64,000 nucleotides of DNA from Legionella fairfieldensis ATCC 49588 (GTDB lineage Bacteria > Pseudomonadota > Gammaproteobacteria > Legionellales > Legionellaceae), in the NCBI RefSeq assembly GCF_000621525.1, contig NZ_JHYC01000004.1:1-64000 (forward strand), given 5' to 3'. A program made the translations under genes and the position numbers. Below, piece by piece: positions 56,124-64,000 of the stretch (position 1 is its first letter; every line of letters begins with the position of its first letter). The notes under the pieces were generated by a model. That model saw only the letters and a list, made by a program, of their open reading frames with translations, searched no databases and was not told the origin of the DNA.

Positions 56124-56981
56124 TTAATCATTTTTAATTATTTTATCTTCAATTGCTTTTTTCATAACAATTATGCTAATACGACGGTTCATTGGCGCCA
56201 GCGGATTTTTCTTATCGAGCAAAACGGTTGAAGCATAACCTGTAACCTGCATGACTTTAGCTTCTGGCACGCCTGCTTTTAGCAGGGTTCGTCGCGCAGC
56301 ATTCGCTCTTTGAGTGGATAATTCCCAGTTAGACTGATTAATATCCTCTGGGTTTTGATAGGGATGATCGTCAGTATGTCCCTGGATGTTAAGCTTATTA
56401 GGCACAGTGTTTAATAATTTGGCGATTTGGGTCAACAATTTTTCTACTTCGGGATCCATTTGATCGCTGCCCATAGGAAACATGGGTTTATTTTTATTAT
56501 CCACTAATTGAATACGTAACCCTTCAGAAACCACATCCATTAATAATCTGTTTTTTAAATCAGAGAGACTGGGATCTTGATCCACTGTTAATAAGATATT
56601 CGCTTTTAGTTGCTGTAAATGCTGCATTTCCTGCACAATATCACGTGGATTTTCCTTTTTTTCACCATCCGCAGTCTGATCGGCAGATACCTGCCCATCT
56701 CGTTTTCTGAAATTATCGCCACCACCTTGAATCGTTTCTTTTCTTGATCCGATGCTGTCACCGCCAATCAGGGCAATTTTTAATGGTTGCTTGAAATACT
56801 CGGATATTCCTTCTCGTTGTGCTTTATTGACTGACGTCAGTAACCACAGGAGCAAGAAAAAAGCCATCATAGCAGTAACAAAATCAGCATAGGCAATTTT
56901 CCATGAGCCGCCATGATGAGCATGCGGTGTTTTCTTGACTATTTTTATAATAATCGGATTTTTTTCATTAGATCCAGCCAT
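56124..56981 (-). CDS. motB: Flagellar motor stator protein MotB
   Basis: A 285-residue protein. ATG 56981 has GGAG six bases upstream; another ATG two codons earlier is possible. The single membrane helix near residues 32-50 (YADFVTAMMAFFLLLWLL) contains the proton-conducting Asp33. The C-terminal OmpA-like peptidoglycan-binding domain (INIQGHTDDHPY, NAARRTLL) anchors the stator to the wall. It starts 21 bases after motA, the usual operon. Confidence 0.95.
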   Translation of the reverse strand: MAGSNEKNPIIIKIVKKTPHAHHGGSWKIAYADFVTAMMAFFLLLWLLTSVNKAQREGISEYFKQPLKIALIGGDSIGSRKETIQGGGDNFRKRDGQVSADQTADGEKKENPRDIVQEMQHLQQLKANILLTVDQDPSLSDLKNRLLMDVVSEGLRIQLVDNKNKPMFPMGSDQMDPEVEKLLTQIAKLLNTVPNKLNIQGHTDDHPYQNPEDINQSNWELSTQRANAARRTLLKAGVPEAKVMQVTGYASTVLLDKKNPLAPMNRRISIIVMKKAIEDKIIKND

Positions 56982-57002
56982 CACCATCTCCTTTAAGGGA
57001 TG

Positions 57003-57860
57003 TCATGATCTGACACTTTTAATTTCTTCATTCAATTCATTAAACGAAGGTCTTGCCGCAGAAAACAGGACTTTACGGCCAAATTCTGTGGCAATAACAG
57101 GTGGATTATTATGCATGCTTGCTAATAACGTTACCTTAATACAATTCATCATGAGTAGTGTTTCATTGGCGCGTTGTTCCATGGCAGTAGCGATGGGACC
57201 AACAAACCCATATCCCAGTAAAATACCGAGAAAAGTACCTACCAGGGCATGAGCAACCAAAACACCCAGCTCGGAAGGAGGCAAATCAATGGATTCCATC
57301 GTATGGACTACCCCTAAAACAGCCGCGACAATACCAAAGGCCGGCATACCATCAGCCAGTCTTGTAATGGCATTCACTGGAATAAGTTCCTCTTGATGAT
57401 AAGTGTCAATTTCACTATCCATTAACGATTCCAGTTGAAAGGCTTGCATATTGGAAGTGATGATTAATCGAAAGTAATCACAAATAAATTCCATGAGGTG
57501 GTGTTGTGTCATTAAACGGGGAAAATTAGAAAAAATCGGGCTGCTCTTCGGATCATCGATATCGTTTTCAAGCGACATAAGTCCTTCCTGGCGCGCTTTA
57601 TTTAATAAAGCGTACAGTAAACCCAATAAATCTCTATACATCACTTTGGCAGATTTCGAACCGCGAAAAACACTGGGCAATGCTTTAACAATCGCTTTTA
57701 ATACACTGGCTTTATTCCCTACAATAACCGAACCAATCGCCGCTCCGGCAATGATGAGTAATTCAACAGGCTGAATAATGGCTGCCAGATGACCACCAGC
57801 TAATGCAAACCCCCCAAAGACTGACAGTAAAATTACCGTATACCCAAGCAAAATGAGCAT
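57003..57860 (-). CDS. motA: Flagellar motor stator protein MotA
   Basis: A 285-residue protein with four membrane helices. The N-terminus MLILLGYTVILLSVFGGFALAGGHL is the first helix, and FGIVAAVLGVVHTME and FLGILLGYGFVGPIA are the last two, with the conserved prolines. MotA with MotB forms the proton channel that drives flagellar rotation. It heads the motAB pair; upstream by 98 bases on the same strand is the acetoacetate decarboxylase gene, so cotranscription with metabolic genes is possible. Confidence 0.95.
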   Translation of the reverse strand: MLILLGYTVILLSVFGGFALAGGHLAAIIQPVELLIIAGAAIGSVIVGNKASVLKAIVKALPSVFRGSKSAKVMYRDLLGLLYALLNKARQEGLMSLENDIDDPKSSPIFSNFPRLMTQHHLMEFICDYFRLIITSNMQAFQLESLMDSEIDTYHQEELIPVNAITRLADGMPAFGIVAAVLGVVHTMESIDLPPSELGVLVAHALVGTFLGILLGYGFVGPIATAMEQRANETLLMMNCIKVTLLASMHNNPPVIATEFGRKVLFSAARPSFNELNEEIKSVRS

Positions 57861-57958
57861 TTATCATCCCTAAATTAACTATCTAATTGATTTTGAAACA
57901 TAAATTTAAACAATTCAACCTAAGCTAACCTATTTTCTCTGATTTATGGAAAATTTTT

Positions 57959-58696
57959 TCACTTTAAATAGTCGTGTACCACATGGCCATAGGGTAAAGT
58001 CAAGTCGGTCAAAATATGCGCCGAACTCACTATTTTCTTTACTGGCAGCTGGGCAACAGGGGCCAGGGCGTGATGAAATAGTTGTAATTGAGCCGGCCCC
58101 GTCCATGCTCCCTTGATCGTTACATCCTCTAATTTATATTCGACCAGTTCACAAATCCGAGTACTGCCATCAACGTGAGGAATTATTTTTAATAAATAAT
58201 TAGAGCTTAACATCGATTCAGTAATCGTCTTTTTATCAAGCGTATCAAATTTATAGCCCATTGTGGCTGTGGCAATGCGGCTATCGCCATAATCCAGAGT
58301 GCCTACCAGGGTATCTTTCTCGATAGCCAGGCGAGGTTGCGCCAGTTTTTTGGGAAACCCCCAGATTTCCCGGCCACCAAAGATAGGAGGTTGATCATCA
58401 AGATACATCGCGTGAGTATAACTGCCTTTTTTACCTTTATAATAAACGGAAATAACCTGACCTGACTCGGTATAGTCACCAAAACCTGTAGAGTCTGGCA
58501 TCCTTATTACCTCAAAATGAACCAGCGGTTCGGCGACCTCCAGAGGAGCAGGCACAACGTCTCGAAGAAGCTCCATATCCGTTTCATAAGTGATAATAAA
58601 ATATTCCCGATTAACAAAGCGGTAGGGTCCGCGTGGATAAGAAGGGCTATTTATAGGCATCGCAAATGCTTTTTTTCTTACTTGCGCCTCATCCAT
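57959..58696 (-). CDS. adc: Acetoacetate decarboxylase
   Basis: A 245-residue protein of the ADC family. [12 protein letters not shown] places two lysines at 116 and 117, the pair that forms the Schiff base (Lys) and tunes its pKa in clostridial enzyme. [11 protein letters not shown] and GREIWGFP are further signatures. It converts acetoacetate to acetone and CO2, or acts on a related keto acid. It follows bdhA by 57 bases on the same strand, consistent with a ketone-body operon. Confidence 0.9.
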   Translation of the reverse strand: MDEAQVRKKAFAMPINSPSYPRGPYRFVNREYFIITYETDMELLRDVVPAPLEVAEPLVHFEVIRMPDSTGFGDYTESGQVISVYYKGKKGSYTHAMYLDDQPPIFGGREIWGFPKKLAQPRLAIEKDTLVGTLDYGDSRIATATMGYKFDTLDKKTITESMLSSNYLLKIIPHVDGSTRICELVEYKLEDVTIKGAWTGPAQLQLFHHALAPVAQLPVKKIVSSAHILTDLTLPYGHVVHDYLK

Positions 58697-58753
58697 GGCA
58701 AATATCTCCTCTATGATGTGCTTTTGTTTAATAATTGGTTATTATTGAGACTC

Positions 58754-59536
58754 TTACTCCATAAACCAGCCATGACTTACAACAAGCGATTGCCCTGTTA
58801 AGGCATTGGAGCCGAACGATGCAAAAAATAGTGCGGTTTGAGCAACGTCATCGACCGTTGTAAATTTGCCGTCTACGGTGTCTTTAAGCATGACTTTCTG
58901 GATGACATCATTTTCGCTTATCCCCAGTTCTTTTGCTTGCTCCGGAATCTGTTTATCTACTAAAGGAGTACGGACAAAACCCGGGCATATTACGTTGGCG
59001 TGAACGCCATAGGCCGCACCTTCTTTAGCGACCACCTTACATAAACCCAATAAGCCGTGTTTGGCGGTGACATAAGGGGCTTTCAGTTTGGACGCTTCTT
59101 TGGAGTGAACAGACCCCATATAAATAATGCTACCTCCTTTTCCTGCCGCGTACATGTATTTCAGGCAGGCTTTGGTAGTAAGAAAAGCGCCGTCCAAATG
59201 AATGGAAAGTAATTTTTTCCAATCGGCATAGGCAAGTTTATCAATAGGTTCGATAATTTGTATGCCCGCATTACTTACGAGCACATCAATACCCCCAAAC
59301 TGGTTGACTACGGCGTCTACACCTTGATTAACTTGCGATTCATCAATAACATTCATTTCAACAGCCATTGCCTGGCCTTTCATTTCATTAATATCATTCG
59401 CAACCTGTTGCGCCTGTTCAAGATTAAGATCGGCAATAGCAACTTTTGCTCCTTCTTTTGCGAAAACGAGAGCGATTTCTTTTCCAATTCCACTGGCGGC
59501 TCCCGTTACGATGGCAACCTTATCTTTTAATCGCAT
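58754..59536 (-). CDS. bdhA: D-3-hydroxybutyrate dehydrogenase
   Basis: A 260-residue SDR enzyme. TGAASGIG near residue 12 binds [24 protein letters not shown] contains the catalytic Ser, Tyr and Lys; the HGWFME end is typical of the BdhA branch. It oxidises 3-hydroxybutyrate to acetoacetate, connecting polyhydroxybutyrate stores to acetyl-CoA. It is the first gene of the run bdhA-adc-motA-motB-thiolase. Confidence 0.94.
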   Translation of the reverse strand: MRLKDKVAIVTGAASGIGKEIALVFAKEGAKVAIADLNLEQAQQVANDINEMKGQAMAVEMNVIDESQVNQGVDAVVNQFGGIDVLVSNAGIQIIEPIDKLAYADWKKLLSIHLDGAFLTTKACLKYMYAAGKGGSIIYMGSVHSKEASKLKAPYVTAKHGLLGLCKVVAKEGAAYGVHANVICPGFVRTPLVDKQIPEQAKELGISENDVIQKVMLKDTVDGKFTTVDDVAQTALFFASFGSNALTGQSLVVSHGWFME

Positions 59537-59601
59537 GACTCACGTCCTTGTCAGATATTGTTTTACCAGTATAGCAGTGAGTTTTCGATTTTGCCTGATA
59601 T

Positions 59602-59629
59602 AAAAAAACCCTGACGGTCATCAGGGTTT
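59602..59629 (-). terminator. Rho-independent terminator of the glycine-zipper lipoprotein gene
   Basis: Reading leftward, AAACCCTGA, a six-base loop and TCAGGGTTT are followed by TTTT. It lies 23 bases after the stop of the lipoprotein gene, the ideal position. Confidence 0.9.
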
Positions 59630-59652
59630 GAAGTGTTTTAAGCAAGGTATTA

Positions 59653-59967
59653 TTAGTAATAATAGCCACCGCGATAATAACTATTACGATAATACCCTTT
59701 GCGGTATCCAGGCGTGTTATAGCTATTGTAATAACGTTTATAACCATTGCGATAATATCTGCGATCTTGTTTTCCGGCTTGATAGCCCACAAGAGCACCC
59801 ACGCCCCCTCCAAGAACAGAGCCTACAGCGCTACCACCTGTAGCCACGTAACCTAAACCAGCTCCTGCCGCACCGCCCACTCCTGTACCAACCTGAGTGG
59901 AAGTACAAGCACTGAGAGTTAAAGTGGTTAAACCAGCAAAACATAAAGTAGCAATTGTTTTTTTCAT
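59653..59967 (-). CDS. Glycine-zipper lipoprotein
   Basis: A 104-residue precursor with a lipoprotein signal (LTLSAC, acylated Cys21). Residues 27-67 are a glycine-zipper stretch (GVGGAAGAGLGYVATGGSAVG and VLGGGVGALVGYQAGKQ), followed by a Tyr/Arg/Gly-rich tail (YYRNGYKRYYNSYN). This resembles the SlyB/YMGG family of small outer-membrane lipoproteins. It ends at a strong terminator and is transcribed alone. Confidence 0.88.
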   Translation of the reverse strand: MKKTIATLCFAGLTTLTLSACTSTQVGTGVGGAAGAGLGYVATGGSAVGSVLGGGVGALVGYQAGKQDRRYYRNGYKRYYNSYNTPGYRKGYYRNSYYRGGYYY

Positions 59968-60308
59968 GATTGTTTCCTTTTTTTGTTTGTTGTTCCCTCA
60001 AACAGTATATTAGTACAAAATAAACAATATGCTTAATATTGAATCATTTTTTTTTGTGAATTATTTAATGCCAAGAAGCGATGCATTGACAAGGGCTGAA
60101 AATTTGGAGAGAGTGGGGGCCTATTGGTAAATAGATTTAAACGTCATTGTATTTGATAATTTTTTGATTGCAGGTGAAAGGCTTTATACCGAACAAAAAG
60201 TAGCTATTAACGCAAATTGCCAACTTTCATGGGCAATCGGTACTCTTTGAATTTTTTGCCCGGTACAAAGGGATAAAGGATTTACAGTGGTTCAGCTAAG
60301 GATAGATT
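59968..60308. other. Divergent intergenic region with repeat copy C
   Basis: Between the lipoprotein gene (leftward) and the SPOR-barrel gene (rightward). The segment 60187-60224 (TACCGAACAAAAAGTAGC...GAATTGCCAAC) matches 32749-32786 closely. GGCAATCGGTAC and TGCCCGGTAC around 60232-60265 form a partial, unrelated palindrome. No gene is seen. Confidence 0.5.
60187..60224. repeat. Dispersed repeat, copy C (left part only)
   Basis: A 38-base match to the left part of copy A, with about six substitutions. The right-hand hairpin of copies A and B is missing here, replaced by a different short palindrome. Confidence 0.55.
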
Positions 60309-61439
60309 ATGAATAAACCGATTTTTTTAACGGGTTATCTTTTAGGGGCTTTTATTTTTTTAAATGGCTATATTCATGCCGGGACCAATGTGTGGGGTTT
60401 AAGTAATATTCATAAGGTTAACAGTAAATCGCCAGCGCCCTATACTGTGTACATTGGAGCTTATGTAAATTATAACAATGCACAGAGGATGAAACTCACG
60501 CTTGATGCTAAAGGGTATAAAGCCAGAATTAAAAGAAAAAGAAATTTATACCTTGTATATATTGGTCCAATTACCACCCTTCGAGTACTCCATAAATTGA
60601 CCACTCATACGCATAATCGTTCACAAGTAATGGTGTTTAAACCTACAAAACCCCATCATGACAAGATAACTACTTCAGTACACAGTAAACAAGTTGAGCA
60701 AATTCAATCAACCGCACAGCATTTTAAAAATGACAGCAGGTGTAAAGATTGTCGCTTGGATGGCAGCAAGTGGTTTGTTCAGTTACAGGGCGGTGTGTTC
60801 TTCCCTTTAATGGATAGGCAAATCTTAATCGATAATGGAGCAGATGTTCCAGCGCCTGGAAATGTAGATATTTATTCAGTGAAACAGTCAAATCCGGGAA
60901 CTATTGCATTAACAGTGGGGCATCGAATGACCACTCAATTGTCCACGATAGACCATTATACTTTCAGTGGACGATTACAATATGTATTGCCTGCTAATGT
61001 AGGTAAGACCATCATGCAGTATAGTATCCCGGAGTTTCTAAATTACAATTATAATTGGAAACTTTCTGCTTTGGCATTGACTGCGGATACTAAATTAAAT
61101 TTATTTAATTTTTCAAATTTTTTACCCTATATAAATGGTGGGCTAGGTGTTTCTTTTAATCAGGCTCGTTCTTACAGGGAAACTGCTTTGCCGGAGGTGA
61201 CACCACGAGTCAGCCCTGCTTACGCAAATCACACATTAACTCATTTTACCTATCATGTTGGAGCAGGTTTGGATTTCTTCTATGCCCGGCATTGGTTACT
61301 TTCTGTAGGCTATGAGTTTGAATCGTTAGGTGATTTCTCCTCAGGAAAAGGCCAGAGTACATGGTTTCCAGAATCGCTATACCTGGGTACTTATCAGGCA
61401 AATACTCTTTTATTTAGCGTCACTTATCTCATTGACTAA
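60309..61439 (+). CDS. SPOR-domain plus outer-membrane beta-barrel protein
   Basis: A 376-residue precursor with an N-terminal signal (GYLLGAFIFLNGYIHA). Residues about 45-100 (YTVYIGAYVNYNNAQRMKLTL and YLVYIGPITT) match a SPOR domain, which binds denuded peptidoglycan. Residues about 150-376 are a likely eight-strand beta-barrel (WFVQLQGGVFFPLMD, YINGGLGVSFNQA, YHVGAGLDFFYARHWLLSVGYEF) ending in an aromatic-poor strand TLLFSVTYLI. The joining of the two in one protein is unusual. It is followed after 10 bases by the thaumatin-domain gene, probably cotranscribed. Confidence 0.78.
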   Translation: MNKPIFLTGYLLGAFIFLNGYIHAGTNVWGLSNIHKVNSKSPAPYTVYIGAYVNYNNAQRMKLTLDAKGYKARIKRKRNLYLVYIGPITTLRVLHKLTTHTHNRSQVMVFKPTKPHHDKITTSVHSKQVEQIQSTAQHFKNDSRCKDCRLDGSKWFVQLQGGVFFPLMDRQILIDNGADVPAPGNVDIYSVKQSNPGTIALTVGHRMTTQLSTIDHYTFSGRLQYVLPANVGKTIMQYSIPEFLNYNYNWKLSALALTADTKLNLFNFSNFLPYINGGLGVSFNQARSYRETALPEVTPRVSPAYANHTLTHFTYHVGAGLDFFYARHWLLSVGYEFESLGDFSSGKGQSTWFPESLYLGTYQANTLLFSVTYLID

Positions 61440-61449
61440 AGGAAGCAGG

Positions 61450-63948
61450 ATGAGTAAAAATAACTTTAGAAGCCTAATCTTTTTTTGTGGTGTTTCTTTT
61501 CTATCTACAGGCTTTGCCGGATTAGATCCGGTTGCGTGGAGATTAACCCCTTCGACTAATTTCGTTAATATTCAAGCCGGTGAACAGGCATCAGCTATTT
61601 ATACGTTAACCAATCAATTACCTTGGCCAACGAGAATCACCACTATGATTCGAGCGTCAGGTCTCTCGCTGACCTATTTTGATCAATGTAACCAAAATAC
61701 TTTAAAGCCAGGTGGCAGTTGCAATATTAATGTATTTTTTAATCCAATAGTGGCAGGAAGCGCAACATTTCAACTCACCTATCAATATAATCGGGATGTT
61801 ATTCCTTTACCGGTCTGGACTGCAATAGCATCCCCATCAAGTCATTTTTCAATAACAGGGCAGTTTTCTGAACCAGCTCCTTTTCCCAGTTTATTCTATA
61901 CTAATCAGGCGCCATTTATTACCGCTCAATTCAGCAACACGGGAAATAGGCCGCTCACTCATTGTAGAGCGGGAACAGCGCCTGGACAGAATCAATTAAC
62001 CATCAATCCATTGTCTGCAGCTATCGTGACAACGGATGTTCCTGCTATGGGAACCTGCGGAACGGTGAGCTCTCCTGTAACTCTTAATCCTGGTGATCCA
62101 CCATGCACTATTTATGGTCAGTTAAGCAGTTTGCAAAATACAAATAATGCCACATTAACCGCGCAAGTGACTTGTGATCAAGCAACTGCCGCAATCCAAA
62201 AATCATTTGCAATTCAAACTCAATCTGGCTGTACCTCTGCAAGTGTGAACGCCCTGTTACCTTTACCAACAAGCACATACTTGTATGCGGATAATATGGT
62301 AAAATTTCAGATCACAAATACATGCGCTACTGATAATATCAGTTTAGGCACAGTAGCAATTACGGCAACAACAGGGAGTGCCACTATTACCGGTACAGTT
62401 GCCCAACCCCCTGCAACGTATGATAATTGTTCAAATGAAACATTACTACCCGGTCAAAGTTGCACCATCACTGCATCGGTTATTCCTGCACCACCGATTA
62501 ATGCAGCCGGTTTGACAGTGACTGCAAGCGTGCCAACAGGAGGCTCCTCTCCTGCAACAGGTAATACCACTGCAACCACTGTGAATTCTAATAATCAACC
62601 GACTCATCACGTTGTATTTGTCAATCAATGTCCTTTTGACGTTTGGTATGGTGTGGCAAATGGTGGTAATAGTAGTTGTCCAGGACCAGCTTGTGAATCA
62701 CAAGATCCTAATTTAACGACCTACCCAAGCGGTGCGCCTGCCAGCGCTTATTACCTTGCCGCACAAACTTCAAATGTCGCACCTTCTACCATTGATGTCT
62801 CCATGACAAGCTATCAAAATGGCGCATTTTGGCCGAGAACGGGGTGTACTATGCAAAGTGGCCAATTTAATTGTGCAACTGGAACCTGTCAAACAATGGC
62901 TAATAGCGCAACTTGTCTTTCACCGCCAGATGGAGGAAGTGGGCCAGTACAGCCTCAAAGTCCTTTCACCAAGTTTGAGGCAACTATTGTCAGTACACCT
63001 GGCGGAGACGGAGTCTATGATGTTTCAGTGATCAACGGGATGACTGTTCCTGTAGAAGTCAAAGCATTTGGACCAAGCACTGGTAATACACCAAGTACCG
63101 TGTATAACTGTTCTGGCGCAGGTGCTTTGCTTCAACCTGCATCCAATAATACGCTTGGAAATTGTTCTTGGGATTTAAATCCTGAATCGACTATCCCAAT
63201 TTCTTCAATTAATAGTGACTTTTACTGGGTAATCCCCGGAGCCGATGACGGGTGTACTGACGGGATCAATTGTGGCATGTCCTATAGCCAATTTCCTCAA
63301 TCCAATGGAAATTCACCGGGGCCGATTAATCGACGCCAAGGTGGTTTTCTGGGCTATAATCCCTTAGTTAATGATGCAGCCTACATTAACCTTGCTCAAT
63401 GGGGAAGTAGAAACTTATTTACACTCTATGGCATGGGGATTGAAATTGCAGGTCAAACCGGTGGAAATAATTATGGTACACAATTAGTAAGTGGGACCAA
63501 TATTGTTTTACCAGGGAACACCTATCCGGCATACAATGTGTTATTGTCTATCCCTGGTATAACTAACAATGGATCGCTCAATTCATGTTACCAAATTGGG
63601 AATTCCTTTTTTGCACACTGTGGAGGATGTGTCGATTGGAATATTACTTTACCTGCTGAACAATGTGGAAATGGTAGTCCAAATTATCAGCCTGATTGGA
63701 ATTTAGACTGGACAACTAATCAAATCGCAGCACCTATTGGTAACTATACGCCACTCCAAGCGATTCAATGGTTAAAACAGGCTTGCCCCACCGCTTATTC
63801 TTATCAATTTGATGATCCATCCTCATCTTTTCAATGCACTGAAGATAATGGCACTCCCTTGTTAACCAGTTACCAGGTCACATTTTGTCCAGGTGGTGTC
63901 ACGAGCTTACCCTCAGGGGCAACCGAAGGACGTAGTACCTCACCCTGA
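61450..63948 (+). CDS. Secreted protein with Ig-like modules and a thaumatin-like domain
   Basis: An 832-residue precursor from ATG 61450 (a longer in-frame start overlaps the previous gene). A signal peptide (SLIFFCGVSFLSTGFAG) precedes a module TPSTNFVNIQAGEQASAIYTLTNQ that resembles the N-terminal module of the frameshifted gene at 44426. Residues about 130-385 are beta-rich with repeated CT/CS pairs. From about 386 the sequence resembles thaumatin-like proteins: VFVNQCPFDVWYG, FWPRTGC, DGCTDG, and the C-terminal ACPTAYSYQFDDPSSSFQC and YQVTFCPGG, with many cysteines. Thaumatin-like folds bind or cut beta-glucans in eukaryotes. A role on host or fungal/algal glucans is speculation. Confidence 0.82.
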   Translation: MSKNNFRSLIFFCGVSFLSTGFAGLDPVAWRLTPSTNFVNIQAGEQASAIYTLTNQLPWPTRITTMIRASGLSLTYFDQCNQNTLKPGGSCNINVFFNPIVAGSATFQLTYQYNRDVIPLPVWTAIASPSSHFSITGQFSEPAPFPSLFYTNQAPFITAQFSNTGNRPLTHCRAGTAPGQNQLTINPLSAAIVTTDVPAMGTCGTVSSPVTLNPGDPPCTIYGQLSSLQNTNNATLTAQVTCDQATAAIQKSFAIQTQSGCTSASVNALLPLPTSTYLYADNMVKFQITNTCATDNISLGTVAITATTGSATITGTVAQPPATYDNCSNETLLPGQSCTITASVIPAPPINAAGLTVTASVPTGGSSPATGNTTATTVNSNNQPTHHVVFVNQCPFDVWYGVANGGNSSCPGPACESQDPNLTTYPSGAPASAYYLAAQTSNVAPSTIDVSMTSYQNGAFWPRTGCTMQSGQFNCATGTCQTMANSATCLSPPDGGSGPVQPQSPFTKFEATIVSTPGGDGVYDVSVINGMTVPVEVKAFGPSTGNTPSTVYNCSGAGALLQPASNNTLGNCSWDLNPESTIPISSINSDFYWVIPGADDGCTDGINCGMSYSQFPQSNGNSPGPINRRQGGFLGYNPLVNDAAYINLAQWGSRNLFTLYGMGIEIAGQTGGNNYGTQLVSGTNIVLPGNTYPAYNVLLSIPGITNNGSLNSCYQIGNSFFAHCGGCVDWNITLPAEQCGNGSPNYQPDWNLDWTTNQIAAPIGNYTPLQAIQWLKQACPTAYSYQFDDPSSSFQCTEDNGTPLLTSYQVTFCPGGVTSLPSGATEGRSTSP

Positions 63949-64000
63949 TTAAAAAGGAATGATTACAAGAAGTGAATAGTATAATAGTGACTATTCACCA

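Noticed and set aside
59520-59843. Frames of both strands rich in Asn, Ile and Tyr around the glycine-zipper gene
   Set aside because: They overlap a lipoprotein with clear signal, lipobox, zipper and terminator, so they are shadows.

Overview
The window looks like a chromosomal segment of a Legionella-type gammaproteobacterium. The coding sequence is AT-rich. Housekeeping genes of gammaproteobacterial type (rpsT, murJ, pepA-holC, proS, ttcA, oxyR, kbl-tdh, ettA) alternate with long, lysine/glutamate-rich or repeat-built proteins of eukaryotic flavour: ankyrin, F-box/HEAT-like, coiled-coil with polyproline, and U-box-like. An IcmL/DotI-like protein and a DUF1566 (Lcl C-terminal-like) protein also fit that genus. 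Genus assignment is by gene content; no database was consulted and the species is not identified.

Layout. 1-5628 (minus) is the first 1,876 codons of a giant ankyrin/coiled-coil protein that runs off the left edge. 6007-7841 holds a broken response-regulator fragment and an unrecognised 491-residue protein. 8025-11536 is a metal-homeostasis patch: an unusual His-rich P-type ATPase, a wrecked COG0523 (CobW-like) GTPase gene, two Zur-box-like palindromes and a divergent zur gene. 11869-18099 carries rpsT, murJ, two M17 aminopeptidases, holC and a U-box-like orphan. 18186-28409 carries an MFS transporter, a coiled-coil/polyproline protein, oxyR, a CsiV-like gene, a fused peptide ABC ATPase and a repeat protein with an F-box-like start. 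28493-40767 carries proS, a SulP-carbonic anhydrase fusion, the pcm-tolC-ttcA operon, kbl-tdh, ettA and an L,D-transpeptidase lipoprotein.

40818-53348 is more accessory: an orphan membrane protein, a frameshifted surface protein, a small exported peptide, an IcmL-like protein next to hutG, an SDR enzyme, hutI, a DUF3298-like protein, an OPT transporter and a protein with seven tandem 9-residue repeats. 53516-59536 is a minus-strand run of cfa, a FadI-like thiolase, motB, motA, an acetoacetate decarboxylase and a 3-hydroxybutyrate dehydrogenase. The last two plus the thiolase form a ketone-body/polyhydroxybutyrate metabolic set. 59653-63948 encodes envelope proteins: a glycine-zipper lipoprotein, a SPOR-plus-barrel protein and a secreted protein with a thaumatin-like domain.

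Between genes lie several palindromic elements. One family occurs at 32749-32835, 40767-40838 and (left part only) 60187-60224. Others are at 5902-5956, 7902-7931 (with a partial match at 11654), 22025-22095 and 53369-53446. I saw no rRNA, tRNA, CRISPR array, intact insertion sequence or prophage. I did not find a clearly new multi-gene system. The strongest leads are the P-type ATPase with altered catalytic signatures in a decayed Zur-linked locus, the ankyrin giant with a possible kinase motif, the F-box/HEAT-like protein and the thaumatin-domain exoprotein.
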